Under the pieces are notes generated by a model. It made no database searches and was not told the origin of the DNA. It worked only from the letters and a program-made list of their open reading frames with translations. From Pseudomonas marincola (GTDB lineage: Bacteria; Pseudomonadota; Gammaproteobacteria; Pseudomonadales; Pseudomonadaceae), in the NCBI RefSeq assembly GCF_900116605.1, contig NZ_FPBC01000001.1:558001-622000 (forward strand): 64,000 bases of DNA, read 5' to 3'. Positions within the stretch are counted from its first letter, which is position 1. Each line of letters begins with the position of its first letter. A program made the position numbers and the translations under genes. Shown piece by piece: positions 53,599 to 61,674 of this stretch.

Positions 53599-56399
53599 GG
53601 GGCGAAGTACTCACCCGCCTGCACCGCGACTATGGCCTCACGCATATCGCAGGCACCAACTACCTGCGCAAAGGCACCTGCCCGGTGTGCAGTAAACGCG
53701 AGCTCTACAGCTTCTTTGATAAGCCGTGGATGCTGCATTGCGGACGCTTGAGCAAATGCGGTTCGCAGATCCACGTTAAAGACGTGTACGCAGACCTGTT
53801 CAACGACTGGAGCGAACGCGCGCCAGCCACCGACACCAACCCCATGGCCACTGCGCGGGCGTATCTGGAGTTTGCACGCGGCTTTCGCCTGGAGCTGGTA
53901 AACGGGCTGTTTACGCAAGAGCAATTCTGGAGCCGTGAACTTAACGAAGGCAGCGCCACCGTGCGCTTTCCCCTGCCAAATGGCGGCTACTGGGAACGCC
54001 TCATCGATCGCCCGGAGCGCTTTGGTAAGCAAAAAGCACGGTTCAAGCCGGGTGCCGCCTACAAGGGCCAGTGGTGGTGCGCGCCACAGGTGGATTTAGC
54101 CGCGGCAAATGAGCTGTGGATTGTTGAGGGCATCTTTGATGCCTTGGCCCTGCAGCACAATGGCTTAACCGCTGTGGCAGCAATGAGCTCGGGCAACTAC
54201 CCAGACGAATCGCTCAAGCAACTGCTCAAAGATCGCAGCAGTACCGGCGCACGCCTGCCCCGGCTTATCTGGGCGCTGGACAACGAGCCAAGCGGCCACC
54301 GTTTCACCCGCAAGTTTGTGAAGGCTGCACGCGAGCTGGGCTTCACTTGCGAGGCTGCGCAAATCCCTCAGCGCGACGGCCGCAAAGTTGATTGGAATGA
54401 CCTGCATCAGCGTTGGGTATTTATCGAAGACGCCAGCAAGCAGGCTGACCGCGTTGCCGCTGACCTCAAAGAAGCCCGCCACCACGGCGCGTTGCTGATT
54501 GCTGAAAGCGCAGGTGAAAAAGCCTTAATCATGTACGAATGGCAGAAGCGCGCCGAGTTTCATTTTGGTTTTAACAGCCGCCTGTACTGGTTCAAGCTCG
54601 ACCTGGAGAAGTTCAACAAGGCCATGACCGCGCTGGAAGACAGCGACGACCATGCCGACCAGCAGCTCAATGACCGGCAAATGCGCGAGAAAGCGCTGCA
54701 GGAATCAGGTTGCACCGTAGAAATCGCTAACTGCTACCCCGAAGCCCTGTACTACCAGCGCAACGAGGTGACGGATGAGTCCTGGTACTACCTGCGTGTT
54801 GACTTCCCGCACGACGCCGCCAGCGTCAAAAACACCTTTACCAGCACCCAGCTGGCTGCATCCAGCGAATTTAAAAAGCGGCTGCTTGGCATGGCAGCGG
54901 GCGCGATGTTCACCGGTACCGGGCAGCAGCTCGACAAGATCATGAAAGACCAGCTCTACGGCATCAAAACGGTTTCGACCATTGATTACGTGGGCTACAG
55001 CAAAGAGTACTCAAGCTATGTGTTCGGTGATGTCGCAGTGCGCGACGGGCAGGTGTTTGCAGTTAACGAAGAGGACTATTTTGAGTTCGGCAAACTGCGC
55101 ATAAAAAGTCTGCAGAAAGGCGTGCGCATCAACCTGCAACAAGACGGCAAAAGCTACAACGAACAGTGGTTAAAGCTGCTTTGGACCTGCTTTGCGGAGC
55201 AAGGCATTGTCGCCCTGGTGTTCTGGTTTGGTTCGCTGTTCGCTGAACAGATACGCGCCAAGTATCAATCGTTCCCGTTTTTGGAAGCCACAGGCGAAGC
55301 CGGCGCCGGTAAAACCACGCTGCTCAACGTGCTTTGGAAACTGCTGGGCCGCGATGGCTATGAAGGCTTCGACCCGATGAAATCAACCAAAGCCGGACGC
55401 TCACGCCTCATGGGCCAAGTGTCGGCCATGCCGGTGGTGTTTCTGGAGGCAGACCGCCATGGCGACGACAAGAGCCACGCCAAAACCTTTGAATGGGATG
55501 AATTGAAAGACTTCTTCGGCGGCGGCACGCTGGCCACCAAGGGCGTTAAAACGGCCGGCAACGAAACTTATGAACCGCCGTTTCGCGGCACCATCGCCAT
55601 CAGCCAAAACGCGCCGGTGATCGCACATGAAGCCATCATGACGCGCATCTGCAAACTGCATTTCAAACGGCCAGAGGTAACACCGACCAGCCGCGCTGCA
55701 GCAGCACGCCTGAACATGCTCGATGGCGACACGCTGAGCCACTTTTTACTGCTGGCAGTGAAGCAGGAAGCCAAGGTGCTGGAGGTGTTTGAGCAGCGTT
55801 TCCCTGAGCATGAACAACGCCTGCGCACGCTCAACAGTAACTGCATCAACTGTGGCACCGAGTATTCAGCAGAGCGTGAACAAGGTGCATGTAATAAGTG
55901 CGGCAACACCCTGCGCGGCTACATCCGTGTTGAGCGGATCATCAAGAACCATGCGCAGTTGTTGGCGCTACTCGATGCCCTGCGTTTGGTGGTGGGTCTA
56001 ACTGACGCCCAGGTGAGCAGCACACAGCGAAAAATCATTGCGATGGCCCTTGAGCGCCAGGCATCGATCAGCGCGGATCACCCGCAAGTAGCCGAGTTCT
56101 GGGAAGTGTTCGACTACCTGGAAGGCCTCGATGCAGATGGCCCGGTGGTCAACCACAGCAAAAAAGACGAGCTCATTGCCATCAACCTCAACGAGTTCTG
56201 CGAACGCGCAGCCGAACACCGGCAAAAGCTGGCGGATGTTGGCGTACTGCGTGACCTGCTCAAAGAAAGCCGCAGCCGCAAATTCGTAGACGCCAATCGC
56301 GCCGTAGACAGTGCTGTGCGCAGCTATCAAGCGGCCAAGCACAACCACACCATCAACAAATCACCCACCGTTAAATGCTGGATGTTCAAAGCGCAATAA
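53583..56399 (+). CDS. TOPRIM DNA primase-helicase
   Basis: 938 aa. N-terminal zinc region with C33, C36 (CPVC), C53 and C59; TOPRIM domain (VEGIFDALALQ near 182, ALDNEPSGH near 222). A central region of unknown role leads to a P-loop ATPase: Walker A GEAGAGKTT (571-579), Walker B VVFLEAD near 620. A second zinc ribbon (CINCG ... CNKCG) lies near 755. The combination is a bifunctional primase and superfamily-3-like or DUF927-like helicase for initiating phage replication, replacing P2 gpA. Confidence 0.85.
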   Translation: MHEQLRGEVLTRLHRDYGLTHIAGTNYLRKGTCPVCSKRELYSFFDKPWMLHCGRLSKCGSQIHVKDVYADLFNDWSERAPATDTNPMATARAYLEFARGFRLELVNGLFTQEQFWSRELNEGSATVRFPLPNGGYWERLIDRPERFGKQKARFKPGAAYKGQWWCAPQVDLAAANELWIVEGIFDALALQHNGLTAVAAMSSGNYPDESLKQLLKDRSSTGARLPRLIWALDNEPSGHRFTRKFVKAARELGFTCEAAQIPQRDGRKVDWNDLHQRWVFIEDASKQADRVAADLKEARHHGALLIAESAGEKALIMYEWQKRAEFHFGFNSRLYWFKLDLEKFNKAMTALEDSDDHADQQLNDRQMREKALQESGCTVEIANCYPEALYYQRNEVTDESWYYLRVDFPHDAASVKNTFTSTQLAASSEFKKRLLGMAAGAMFTGTGQQLDKIMKDQLYGIKTVSTIDYVGYSKEYSSYVFGDVAVRDGQVFAVNEEDYFEFGKLRIKSLQKGVRINLQQDGKSYNEQWLKLLWTCFAEQGIVALVFWFGSLFAEQIRAKYQSFPFLEATGEAGAGKTTLLNVLWKLLGRDGYEGFDPMKSTKAGRSRLMGQVSAMPVVFLEADRHGDDKSHAKTFEWDELKDFFGGGTLATKGVKTAGNETYEPPFRGTIAISQNAPVIAHEAIMTRICKLHFKRPEVTPTSRAAAARLNMLDGDTLSHFLLLAVKQEAKVLEVFEQRFPEHEQRLRTLNSNCINCGTEYSAEREQGACNKCGNTLRGYIRVERIIKNHAQLLALLDALRLVVGLTDAQVSSTQRKIIAMALERQASISADHPQVAEFWEVFDYLEGLDADGPVVNHSKKDELIAINLNEFCERAAEHRQKLADVGVLRDLLKESRSRKFVDANRAVDSAVRSYQAAKHNHTINKSPTVKCWMFKAQ

Positions 56400-56403
56400 C
56401 CCG

Positions 56404-56425
56404 CTTGGGCGCGGCAACGCCCAGG
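56404..56425 (+). ncRNA. CGGCAA-loop hairpin element, copy 1
   Basis: 8-bp stem CTTGGGCG/CGCCCAGG (one U-G) closing a CGGCAA loop; 26 nt before the ATG of 56452, which has AAGGAGAAGCACC as leader. Confidence 0.6.
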
Positions 56426-56451
56426 CATAACCCGCAAAAAGGAGAAGCACC

Positions 56452-56592
56452 ATGCAGCACAACCACTACCCAGAGCACCAACCCAGCAAGCGCGAAAAGC
56501 TGGCCACCCTCACCTGCAGCGCCCTGGCATTACTAGCCTTAATCGCCATCGGCAACATGGGGCCAGAGCTGCTGCTCGGTCTGCTCAAGTAA
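56452..56592 (+). CDS. Small membrane protein
   Basis: 46 aa. Polar N-terminus (HNHYPEHQPSKREK) then one membrane helix (LATLTCSALALLALIAIGNM). The strong ribosome site AAGGAG supports expression. Unknown function; small membrane proteins are common among phage early genes. Confidence 0.65.
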   Translation: MQHNHYPEHQPSKREKLATLTCSALALLALIAIGNMGPELLLGLLK

Positions 56593-56600
56593 CCAACCCG

Positions 56601-56622
56601 CCTAGGTGCGGCAACACCTGGG
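56601..56622 (+). ncRNA. CGGCAA-loop hairpin element, copy 2
   Basis: 8-bp stem CCTAGGTG/CACCTGGG (one U-G) closing the same CGGCAA loop; 25 nt before ATG 56648. Confidence 0.6.
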
Positions 56623-56647
56623 TAACCCAGCAATAAGGAGAAGCACC

Positions 56648-57382
56648 ATGCAAAGCAAACATTTCACCATCACCAACGCCATGCGCGACGACGTGGCAAA
56701 CAAACTCACCTTGCAGGCCGTGGCCCAGCATGGCCCGCGCATCGCCGCAGACCTGGCAGCCTTGAATGCTCAATTCTGGGCCAAGCACTGCGCGGCCGTT
56801 GAAGCGCTGCCTGGGCTCGACAAAAAACACTGGCACGAACTGATGCAAGCGGGCGCAGTGACTGCCACTGCCAGCTGCGAACCTAACTACCTAGTGCCGC
56901 GCGAGGACAAAGAGCCCAGAGAGACTCAGATCGTTGCCGTTTTTAAGGAATACAAAAAAGACCAGCGCAACGACCTGATCGGAAGGGTGCTGGGTTCAAC
57001 AGCCTATTCAGGCGTAAGCCAATACCTCACCAGGCAGCGCCACGAAGGTCACTGGGTACTGAGCATGAAAAGCCCGGCTGGCAGTGTGCCAAGGCTCAAC
57101 CAAATGGCCCTGATCACCGATCCCGAGCTGGAAACCATGGCGTTGATGGCGTGTGCGGAACTAGCGGGCGTGGTTGAGGCGGCCATTGCGTTCCGCGCTC
57201 AGGCCATGAGCGTGCTGCTGGCCTGCCGTACCTCCCGACAGGCAGAGGACCTATTCCCCGAGGCCGCCAAGCTGCTGCCCCAGCCAGTGAAAAACGAAAA
57301 GGCACTCGCCCCAACCGAACTGGCTGCCAACGTGCGCAACATGCTCAGCCAGGGCGTACCGCCTGTGCTGGCTCAGGCTTGA
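56648..57382 (+). CDS. Unknown early protein (possible nucleotide-modification-associated family)
   Basis: 244 aa from ATG 56648. Helical throughout, with an N-terminal MRDDVANKLTLQAV stretch and a C-terminal PTELAANVRNML. It resembles phage proteins labelled Nmad5 in my memory, which is weak support. No catalytic motif is visible. Preceded by hairpin copy 2 and AAGGAG. Confidence 0.55.
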   Translation: MQSKHFTITNAMRDDVANKLTLQAVAQHGPRIAADLAALNAQFWAKHCAAVEALPGLDKKHWHELMQAGAVTATASCEPNYLVPREDKEPRETQIVAVFKEYKKDQRNDLIGRVLGSTAYSGVSQYLTRQRHEGHWVLSMKSPAGSVPRLNQMALITDPELETMALMACAELAGVVEAAIAFRAQAMSVLLACRTSRQAEDLFPEAAKLLPQPVKNEKALAPTELAANVRNMLSQGVPPVLAQA

Positions 57383-57392
57383 GGTGATGACC

Positions 57393-57755
57393 GTGAACGA
57401 AATTGACAACCTGAACTTGCAGTTGGCTTTCACGGATTGGGCCGAACCGCGCGGCTATGACCTGGCGCGTAATCCAGAAGACCAGCAGTTCTACAACGTC
57501 GAAACCCGCGCCGCTTGGCTGGGCTTCGAGGCCGCGCATGGCCCGGACGGCTGCAAGCCCAAGAGCCAGCAGCTCTATGCGCTGCTTAAGAAATCCAGCG
57601 AATACGCCCACCAGAGCGACAAGTTGTTCCCGGTTCGCGTAGGCACACCGCCCTATGGCGACTACGCCGTGCAGGGCGGCCCTGGCGGTGTTTATCGACT
57701 GCGCGACGTGAACTTTTACGTGATCGAGGACGGCAAGCAGTACCGCCTCAACTGA
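57393..57755 (+). CDS. Unknown early protein
   Basis: 120 aa from GTG 57393, which has GAGGTGAT upstream; ATG 57387 is possible but too near the ribosome site. Sequence QFYNVETRAAWLGFEAAHG is reminiscent of small phage proteins with a Trp-Leu-Gly-Phe motif; not otherwise recognised. Eleven bases after the previous stop. Confidence 0.55.
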   Translation: MNEIDNLNLQLAFTDWAEPRGYDLARNPEDQQFYNVETRAAWLGFEAAHGPDGCKPKSQQLYALLKKSSEYAHQSDKLFPVRVGTPPYGDYAVQGGPGGVYRLRDVNFYVIEDGKQYRLN

Positions 57756-57779
57756 CACCGGGCAAGCCGGAAAAAAGAT

Positions 57780-57809
57780 GGCCCCGGTGGGCGGCAACCC
57801 ACCAGGGCC
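57780..57809 (+). ncRNA. CGGCAA-loop hairpin element, copy 3
   Basis: 6-bp stem GGTGGG/CCCACC closing CGGCAA; after one mismatch five more pairs extend the stem (GGCCC/GGGCC). 30 nt before ATG 57834, same AAGGAGAAGCACC leader. Confidence 0.6.
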
Positions 57810-57833
57810 GAACCAACCCCAAGGAGAAGCACC

Positions 57834-58493
57834 ATGCAAGCACAAACCCCAGAAGTCAGCAGCGAGAAGGCTACCACAGGTAGGAAGACCGTCACGCGAT
57901 ACGGCATGACATTCACCGTCATTTCAAGCCGTGAGCGCTTGGCCTCGGCCGCTGGGCGTTTCTTCCTCTGCACTGGCCGCGACTGCGATGGCTGGACGCT
58001 GTTTGAGCACGATAGCGACCTGCTGGAAACCGGTAGCGCCAAACTGATTGGCCGCAAGTTTGAGCGCCTTGAGAACACTCAGGCGCTGGCCACCGAGATA
58101 AACCGCCTGCTGGCGACCGGCGACGAGTTGCCATCTGATGTGCGTCCGCCATGGATCATCGATCAAGCTCGCCACGATCAGTGCATGCGCGGGTTCGCGG
58201 CTAATCGTCTTAAAGCGGTGGTGCACGGGGAAACGGTGGTTTATCACACGCTGCGTTGGTGTGGCCGCATCATCCGCGAGTTCATCTTCACCACCGATGC
58301 AGACGAATACGACGGCGAGTCGACGCAGCGCGCGGCCCATCACTTCGATGCACGCGACCTGCCGGAACAATACCAAGGCACTGGCAAACCGCTGGACTGG
58401 ATCCGCGCCGCCCTCAATGACGGCTTTGAACTCAGCCAGATCTATACCTTCCGCGACTACCAGGTGCAGGCAGCGCAAGGCGGTGCGGCATGA
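57834..58493 (+). CDS. Unknown early protein
   Basis: 219 aa, not recognised. Mixed alpha/beta; RFFLCTGRDCDGWTLFEHD and YHTLRWCGRIIREFIFT are its most ordered-looking stretches. Overlaps the next gene by 4 bp. Confidence 0.55.
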   Translation: MQAQTPEVSSEKATTGRKTVTRYGMTFTVISSRERLASAAGRFFLCTGRDCDGWTLFEHDSDLLETGSAKLIGRKFERLENTQALATEINRLLATGDELPSDVRPPWIIDQARHDQCMRGFAANRLKAVVHGETVVYHTLRWCGRIIREFIFTTDADEYDGESTQRAAHHFDARDLPEQYQGTGKPLDWIRAALNDGFELSQIYTFRDYQVQAAQGGAA

Positions 58494-58762
58494 GAAACGA
58501 AACCGTCACCCTCGCCCAAGCCACCACGCTCATGCATCACCTGGAGAGCCTCGATCAACCCTTCACCCAACTGCCGGAGCCGTTGAGCTACACCGGCTTG
58601 CTCGATCGCTTGCGCGAAGTGGGCAGCGCCGGGGCAACGTCCTTTGTGTTCCTGTTCGGCGCCGGTGCCACCCAAGCTCAGCAGCTCAAGCGCATCCGCC
58701 GTAACCAAGGCCCTGCTCTGGGCGACTTGACCGTCTATGCAGTGGAGGTGGGCCATGCGTGA
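58490..58762 (+). CDS. Unknown small early protein
   Basis: 90 aa, not recognised. Starts in an ATGA overlap. Contains FVFLFGAGATQAQQL, a Gly-turn between hydrophobic strand and helix. Overlaps the next gene by 8 bp. Confidence 0.55.
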   Translation: MRNETVTLAQATTLMHHLESLDQPFTQLPEPLSYTGLLDRLREVGSAGATSFVFLFGAGATQAQQLKRIRRNQGPALGDLTVYAVEVGHA

Positions 58763-58952
58763 GCGCCCAACCCTCAACGGCCACCGCCTCGACCTGCCCA
58801 GCATCTGCGACATCTGCCACAAGGCCCGCTCAACCCGCAAGCACAGCGCCTGCAGCCGCATCCGCCAAAAACGTCAAGCCGCCGAGTGGGCCGCTCGCAT
58901 GGCCGAAACCGCAGCCGCAAAACAGGCAAAGGGGAAGCGTTATGCTCGCTAA
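58755..58952 (+). CDS. Small zinc-finger-like protein
   Basis: 65 aa from ATG 58755. CDICHKARSTRKHSAC gives one Cys2-His-x-Cys cluster followed by an Arg/Lys/Ala-rich helix. Possibly nucleic-acid binding; not assigned to a family. Confidence 0.55.
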   Translation: MRERPTLNGHRLDLPSICDICHKARSTRKHSACSRIRQKRQAAEWAARMAETAAAKQAKGKRYAR

Positions 58953-59157
58953 ATTACTTGTAAAACTCAGTGATGAACGCACCATGAAACGCTTTTCGCT
59001 TGCACTGTTGGCAGCGTTGCTGGTGTTCATGGTAGTCATGGAAAACCGCCAAACCCAAGCCATGCTGGCCAGCTATTGCGATCGAGTGAACGCTGGGCAA
59101 GAAGACGATTGGCGCGGGCGCTTAGGCTATCAGTGCGAGGTAGCAAGCCATGATTGA
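58942..59157 (+). CDS. Small membrane protein
   Basis: 71 aa from ATG 58942 with one membrane helix (FSLALLAALLVFMVVM) flanked by charged segments and two cysteines in the tail. Overlaps both neighbours; unknown. Confidence 0.5.
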   Translation: MLAKLLVKLSDERTMKRFSLALLAALLVFMVVMENRQTQAMLASYCDRVNAGQEDDWRGRLGYQCEVASHD

Positions 59158-59332
59158 CCGCTTTCTTCGCATGAGTGAGGTGGTTCAGTTGACATCACTG
59201 TCACGCTCAACAATCTGGCGCCGAATCAGGGCTGGTGAGTTCCCAGACTCGGTACCGATCACACCTGGCCGCGTAGGCTGGAAAGCCTCAGATATTGCAA
59301 AGTGGCAAAATAACCCAAAAAAATGGGGGTAG
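59150..59332 (+). CDS. AlpA-family regulator/excisionase
   Basis: 60 aa. Winged-helix MerR/AlpA type: RMSEVVQLTSLSRSTIWRRI and a GEFPDSVPITPGRVGWKASDI wing and helix. Beside the integrase; inferred to direct excision or activate int. Confidence 0.88.
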   Translation: MIDRFLRMSEVVQLTSLSRSTIWRRIRAGEFPDSVPITPGRVGWKASDIAKWQNNPKKWG

Positions 59333-59334
59333 CA

Positions 59335-59355
59335 GAAGGCCGCGATGCGGCCTTC
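59335..59355. terminator. Hairpin between alpA and int
   Basis: 9-bp stem GAAGGCCGC/GCGGCCTTC with loop GAT, shared by the two convergent genes. A short T stretch follows on the minus side, so mild terminator. Confidence 0.55.
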
Positions 59356-60556
59356 ACTCATTCTGGCCGATGACATTCTTCTGCAGCCAATCAGCCCAAC
59401 GGCGCAGGCCTTGCTGCTTCTCTTTGAAGTAGTCGTAACGGTCATAGTGCTTTGACGACACATCGCTAAACGCGTGGCCCTGAATCCGGTCACGCAGCGA
59501 TTTATCCAGCCCAGCAACACCCATCAGGGTTTTGCATGTGCGCCTCAGATCCCGCAAGGTGAACGGCCCGTCGAACTTATCGGGGTGGCGCCCATAAAGT
59601 TTGGTCACTGCACGAGATAACGAATTTGCATGCAGTGACTGGCCTGCGACCTTGCCTTCAAACGGGTAAGCGCTTGTGGTGCTGATCATGCTCATCACCT
59701 TGAGTGAGTCGCGCATGAGCTTGTTATAAGGCACCACATGTAGCGTGCGCTCGCCCTCTACGCCCTTCTTGCTGTGAATAACTACATGGTCCGCCTGGTA
59801 AAGCTTTCGCTCTGAGGACAGGAGTTGCTCAGGGCGCTGGCCACCGGCAGCAATCAGGAACTTAAGCAGCTCAGACGTTACCAGGGAGAGCTGATCAGGC
59901 AGCAAATTCCAAAGCGCTTGCAGCTCTTTTGGCGATAGAGCACGGTCACCGGGCTTTTCCCAGTCGGCTTGCACAGGCACGCTGGCGACTGGGTTACTCA
60001 ACAGGCCAAACTTCACTTTGTTTTCAAGGTAACTGCGCGGGTTGTACTCCTGCTCCAACCCCATCTGGAAAGCTGCATGCAACTGCGATCGCACACGGTT
60101 GCAGTATGTCGTCACACCGCTTTCAATCATGCGAGCGATGATGTCACGAATGTGCATTGGCCCAATCAGTGAAACCGGCCGCGCAACCATCGCGGGGAAC
60201 GGCTCACTGACATAGTGTTTGAATGACCACCGAACATCGTCAGCGGTGGCCGCGCCCTTGGCTTCCAGCTTGCCTACATATGAATCAAGCAATTCCTGAA
60301 ACGTACCGATCGAGGCGACGGTCTCTTTTTCCGATCGACACTTGTCGCGAGCAACAGTGAGCTTCATCGAAGGCCAAGCGCCAATTTTCGACAGCTTCTT
60401 TTTACCGCCAACGTGACGCTGGAAGTAAAACTCTTTGGTCCCGTTGGGCCTCACCTTGAGCAGCAAAACCCCCTCACCTCTGGCTGTCCTGCCGTCAGAA
60501 ATCACGTAGTCCTTATCGAGCGGCTTGAGGGCTTGAATCTGCTTTTCCGTGAGCAT
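59354..60556 (-). CDS. int: Tyrosine-type integrase
   Basis: 400 aa from ATG 60556, the start that gives the family N-terminus MLTEKQIQALKPLDKDY; upstream codons are open but not conserved. Catalytic residues: Arg in AGGQRPEQLL, LRDLRRT for the second Arg (first position of this box is Arg rather than His), GHAFSDVSSKHYDRYDY with the nucleophile tyrosine. P4/P2-like integrase specific for tRNA-Gly(CCC). Confidence 0.94.
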   Translation of the reverse strand: MLTEKQIQALKPLDKDYVISDGRTARGEGVLLLKVRPNGTKEFYFQRHVGGKKKLSKIGAWPSMKLTVARDKCRSEKETVASIGTFQELLDSYVGKLEAKGAATADDVRWSFKHYVSEPFPAMVARPVSLIGPMHIRDIIARMIESGVTTYCNRVRSQLHAAFQMGLEQEYNPRSYLENKVKFGLLSNPVASVPVQADWEKPGDRALSPKELQALWNLLPDQLSLVTSELLKFLIAAGGQRPEQLLSSERKLYQADHVVIHSKKGVEGERTLHVVPYNKLMRDSLKVMSMISTTSAYPFEGKVAGQSLHANSLSRAVTKLYGRHPDKFDGPFTLRDLRRTCKTLMGVAGLDKSLRDRIQGHAFSDVSSKHYDRYDYFKEKQQGLRRWADWLQKNVIGQNE

Positions 60557-60557
60557 T

Positions 60558-60580
60558 GGTGACAGTTCCTGGTGACAGTT
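60558..60580 (+). promoter_or_regulatory. Paired GGTGACAGTT repeats ahead of int
   Basis: 10-mers at 60558 and 60571, 13 bp apart, the same sequence as near attL. They overlap the int leader, so may be arm sites and also control int. Confidence 0.5.
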
Positions 60581-60706
60581 GGCGTGAAACAAGGTGAAAC
60601 GGGCTGAATCAAGAGTCAGCCTAAAGCACCTCAGAAGCCCGCGAGTTTACTGGCTTAGAGCGTGGAATTGATACTACATGGAACAGACTGAAACCCTAGA
60701 CGTAAT

Positions 60707-60754
60707 AGCTTCCCAAGCTGATAACGAGGGTTCGATTCCCTTCGCCCGCTCCAG
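60707..60754 (+). repeat. attR core (48-bp direct repeat, partial tRNA-Gly)
   Basis: Same 48 bases as attL. It is the 3' part of tRNA-Gly only; without the 5' half it cannot fold as a tRNA. Confidence 0.95.
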
Positions 60755-60764
60755 ATTTTTCAAA

Positions 60765-60799
60765 ACAAAGCCTCGTCATCGACGAGGCTTTGTTGTTTC
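60765..60799 (+). terminator. Original terminator of tRNA-Gly, displaced by the prophage
   Basis: 13-bp perfect stem ACAAAGCCTCGTC/GACGAGGCTTTGT with loop ATC, then TGTTTCT. It follows the partial tRNA at attR, so before integration it lay just after tRNA-Gly. Confidence 0.8.
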
Positions 60800-60856
60800 T
60801 GGGCTAGATATAACCTTTCGCCCTATCCCTAAATACCGCTTGGCCTAGCTGTTTCA

Positions 60857-61674
60857 CTAGAACCCATAAAGCATTTGCGGATTGCTCACCAATATCTGCT
60901 CCCTGACGCTTTCACTGGGCGCCCAATGGCTTAGCAACTCCAGCAACTGGTGGTCTGTGGCTCGGGTGATTGGCCTGGGTGGGGCCAGTTGCTCGCCCAT
61001 AAGCAGCGCTCGGCGTAGTGCTCCACCAAAGTACTGGCAAGAATGCTGACGTCGGGATACAGCGGGCCGCCCTGCTTCGAGGTTTCATAAGGGGCTGAAA
61101 CCTTGACCCAGGTGTTACCGGTATCCATCAAGCGCCGCAAGCTTTTGAATGCACTTGAGTCGAGTGCAACGGGTTCAAGAAATTTTCCGGTGTGATCAAT
61201 GCTCAGCCTACTTGGCAAAGCTGAAAGTCGTGACTCAAACGCTGGCAGCTCTCGACCATCCAACTGCAAGTTAATGACCCAGCCAAGCTCAGCGATGCGC
61301 GCCGAGAGAGTTTCTAAATCCTCCCAACCCAACACGCCTTCTGAGCCTGGAACCATCATCAATCGCACCCCGCGGACACCACGCAAATGCAGACCTGCCA
61401 ATAGCTCATCAGAACTGTCAGCTGCAATCACGGCGATGCCTCTGGCGTGCTCGCCTGCTTGGTGTAATCCATCGAGCAGGCAGCTGTTGTCAAACCGATA
61501 GGCCAACGGCTGAACCAGAACCGTGCGCTGTATGCCCAGCGCCTGATGCATGGATTGCAAATCGTTCCAGGTCGCCGGAGGAACAACAGCCGCTACCGGG
61601 AATCGCACCGGATCATAGAGGTGCACATGACAGTCACAGGCATTGGCCGGAAGAGTGTTTGGTTTTTCAGTCAT
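60857..61674 (-). pseudogene. Amidohydrolase-2 family gene with C-terminal frameshift
   Basis: TIM-barrel hydrolase of the 2-pyrone-4,6-dicarboxylate lactonase-like group. ATG 61674; metal motif H16-V-H18 (CDCHVHLYDP), later CLWASNWPHPGQ. The open frame ends at 60931 with a stray tail TTSCWSC, but the next frame restores a normal ending (DHQLLELLSHWAPSE ... NPQMLYGF) to TAG at 60857. One base is missing near 60955. Either a real frameshift or a sequence error. Overlaps the dehydrogenase by 8 bp. Confidence 0.8.

Larger units (their letters stand above)
28242..60754. mobile_element. P2/phiCTX-like prophage in tRNA-Gly(CCC)
   Basis: About 32.5 kb between two 48-bp direct repeats. It has a full set of P2-type head, tail, lysis, immunity, activator, replication and integration genes, no transposase and no visibly broken structural gene, so it appears complete and possibly inducible. 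The late gene order is that of P2; the early region differs in having a TOPRIM primase-helicase instead of gpA. No toxin or known defence gene was recognised. Confidence 0.95.
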
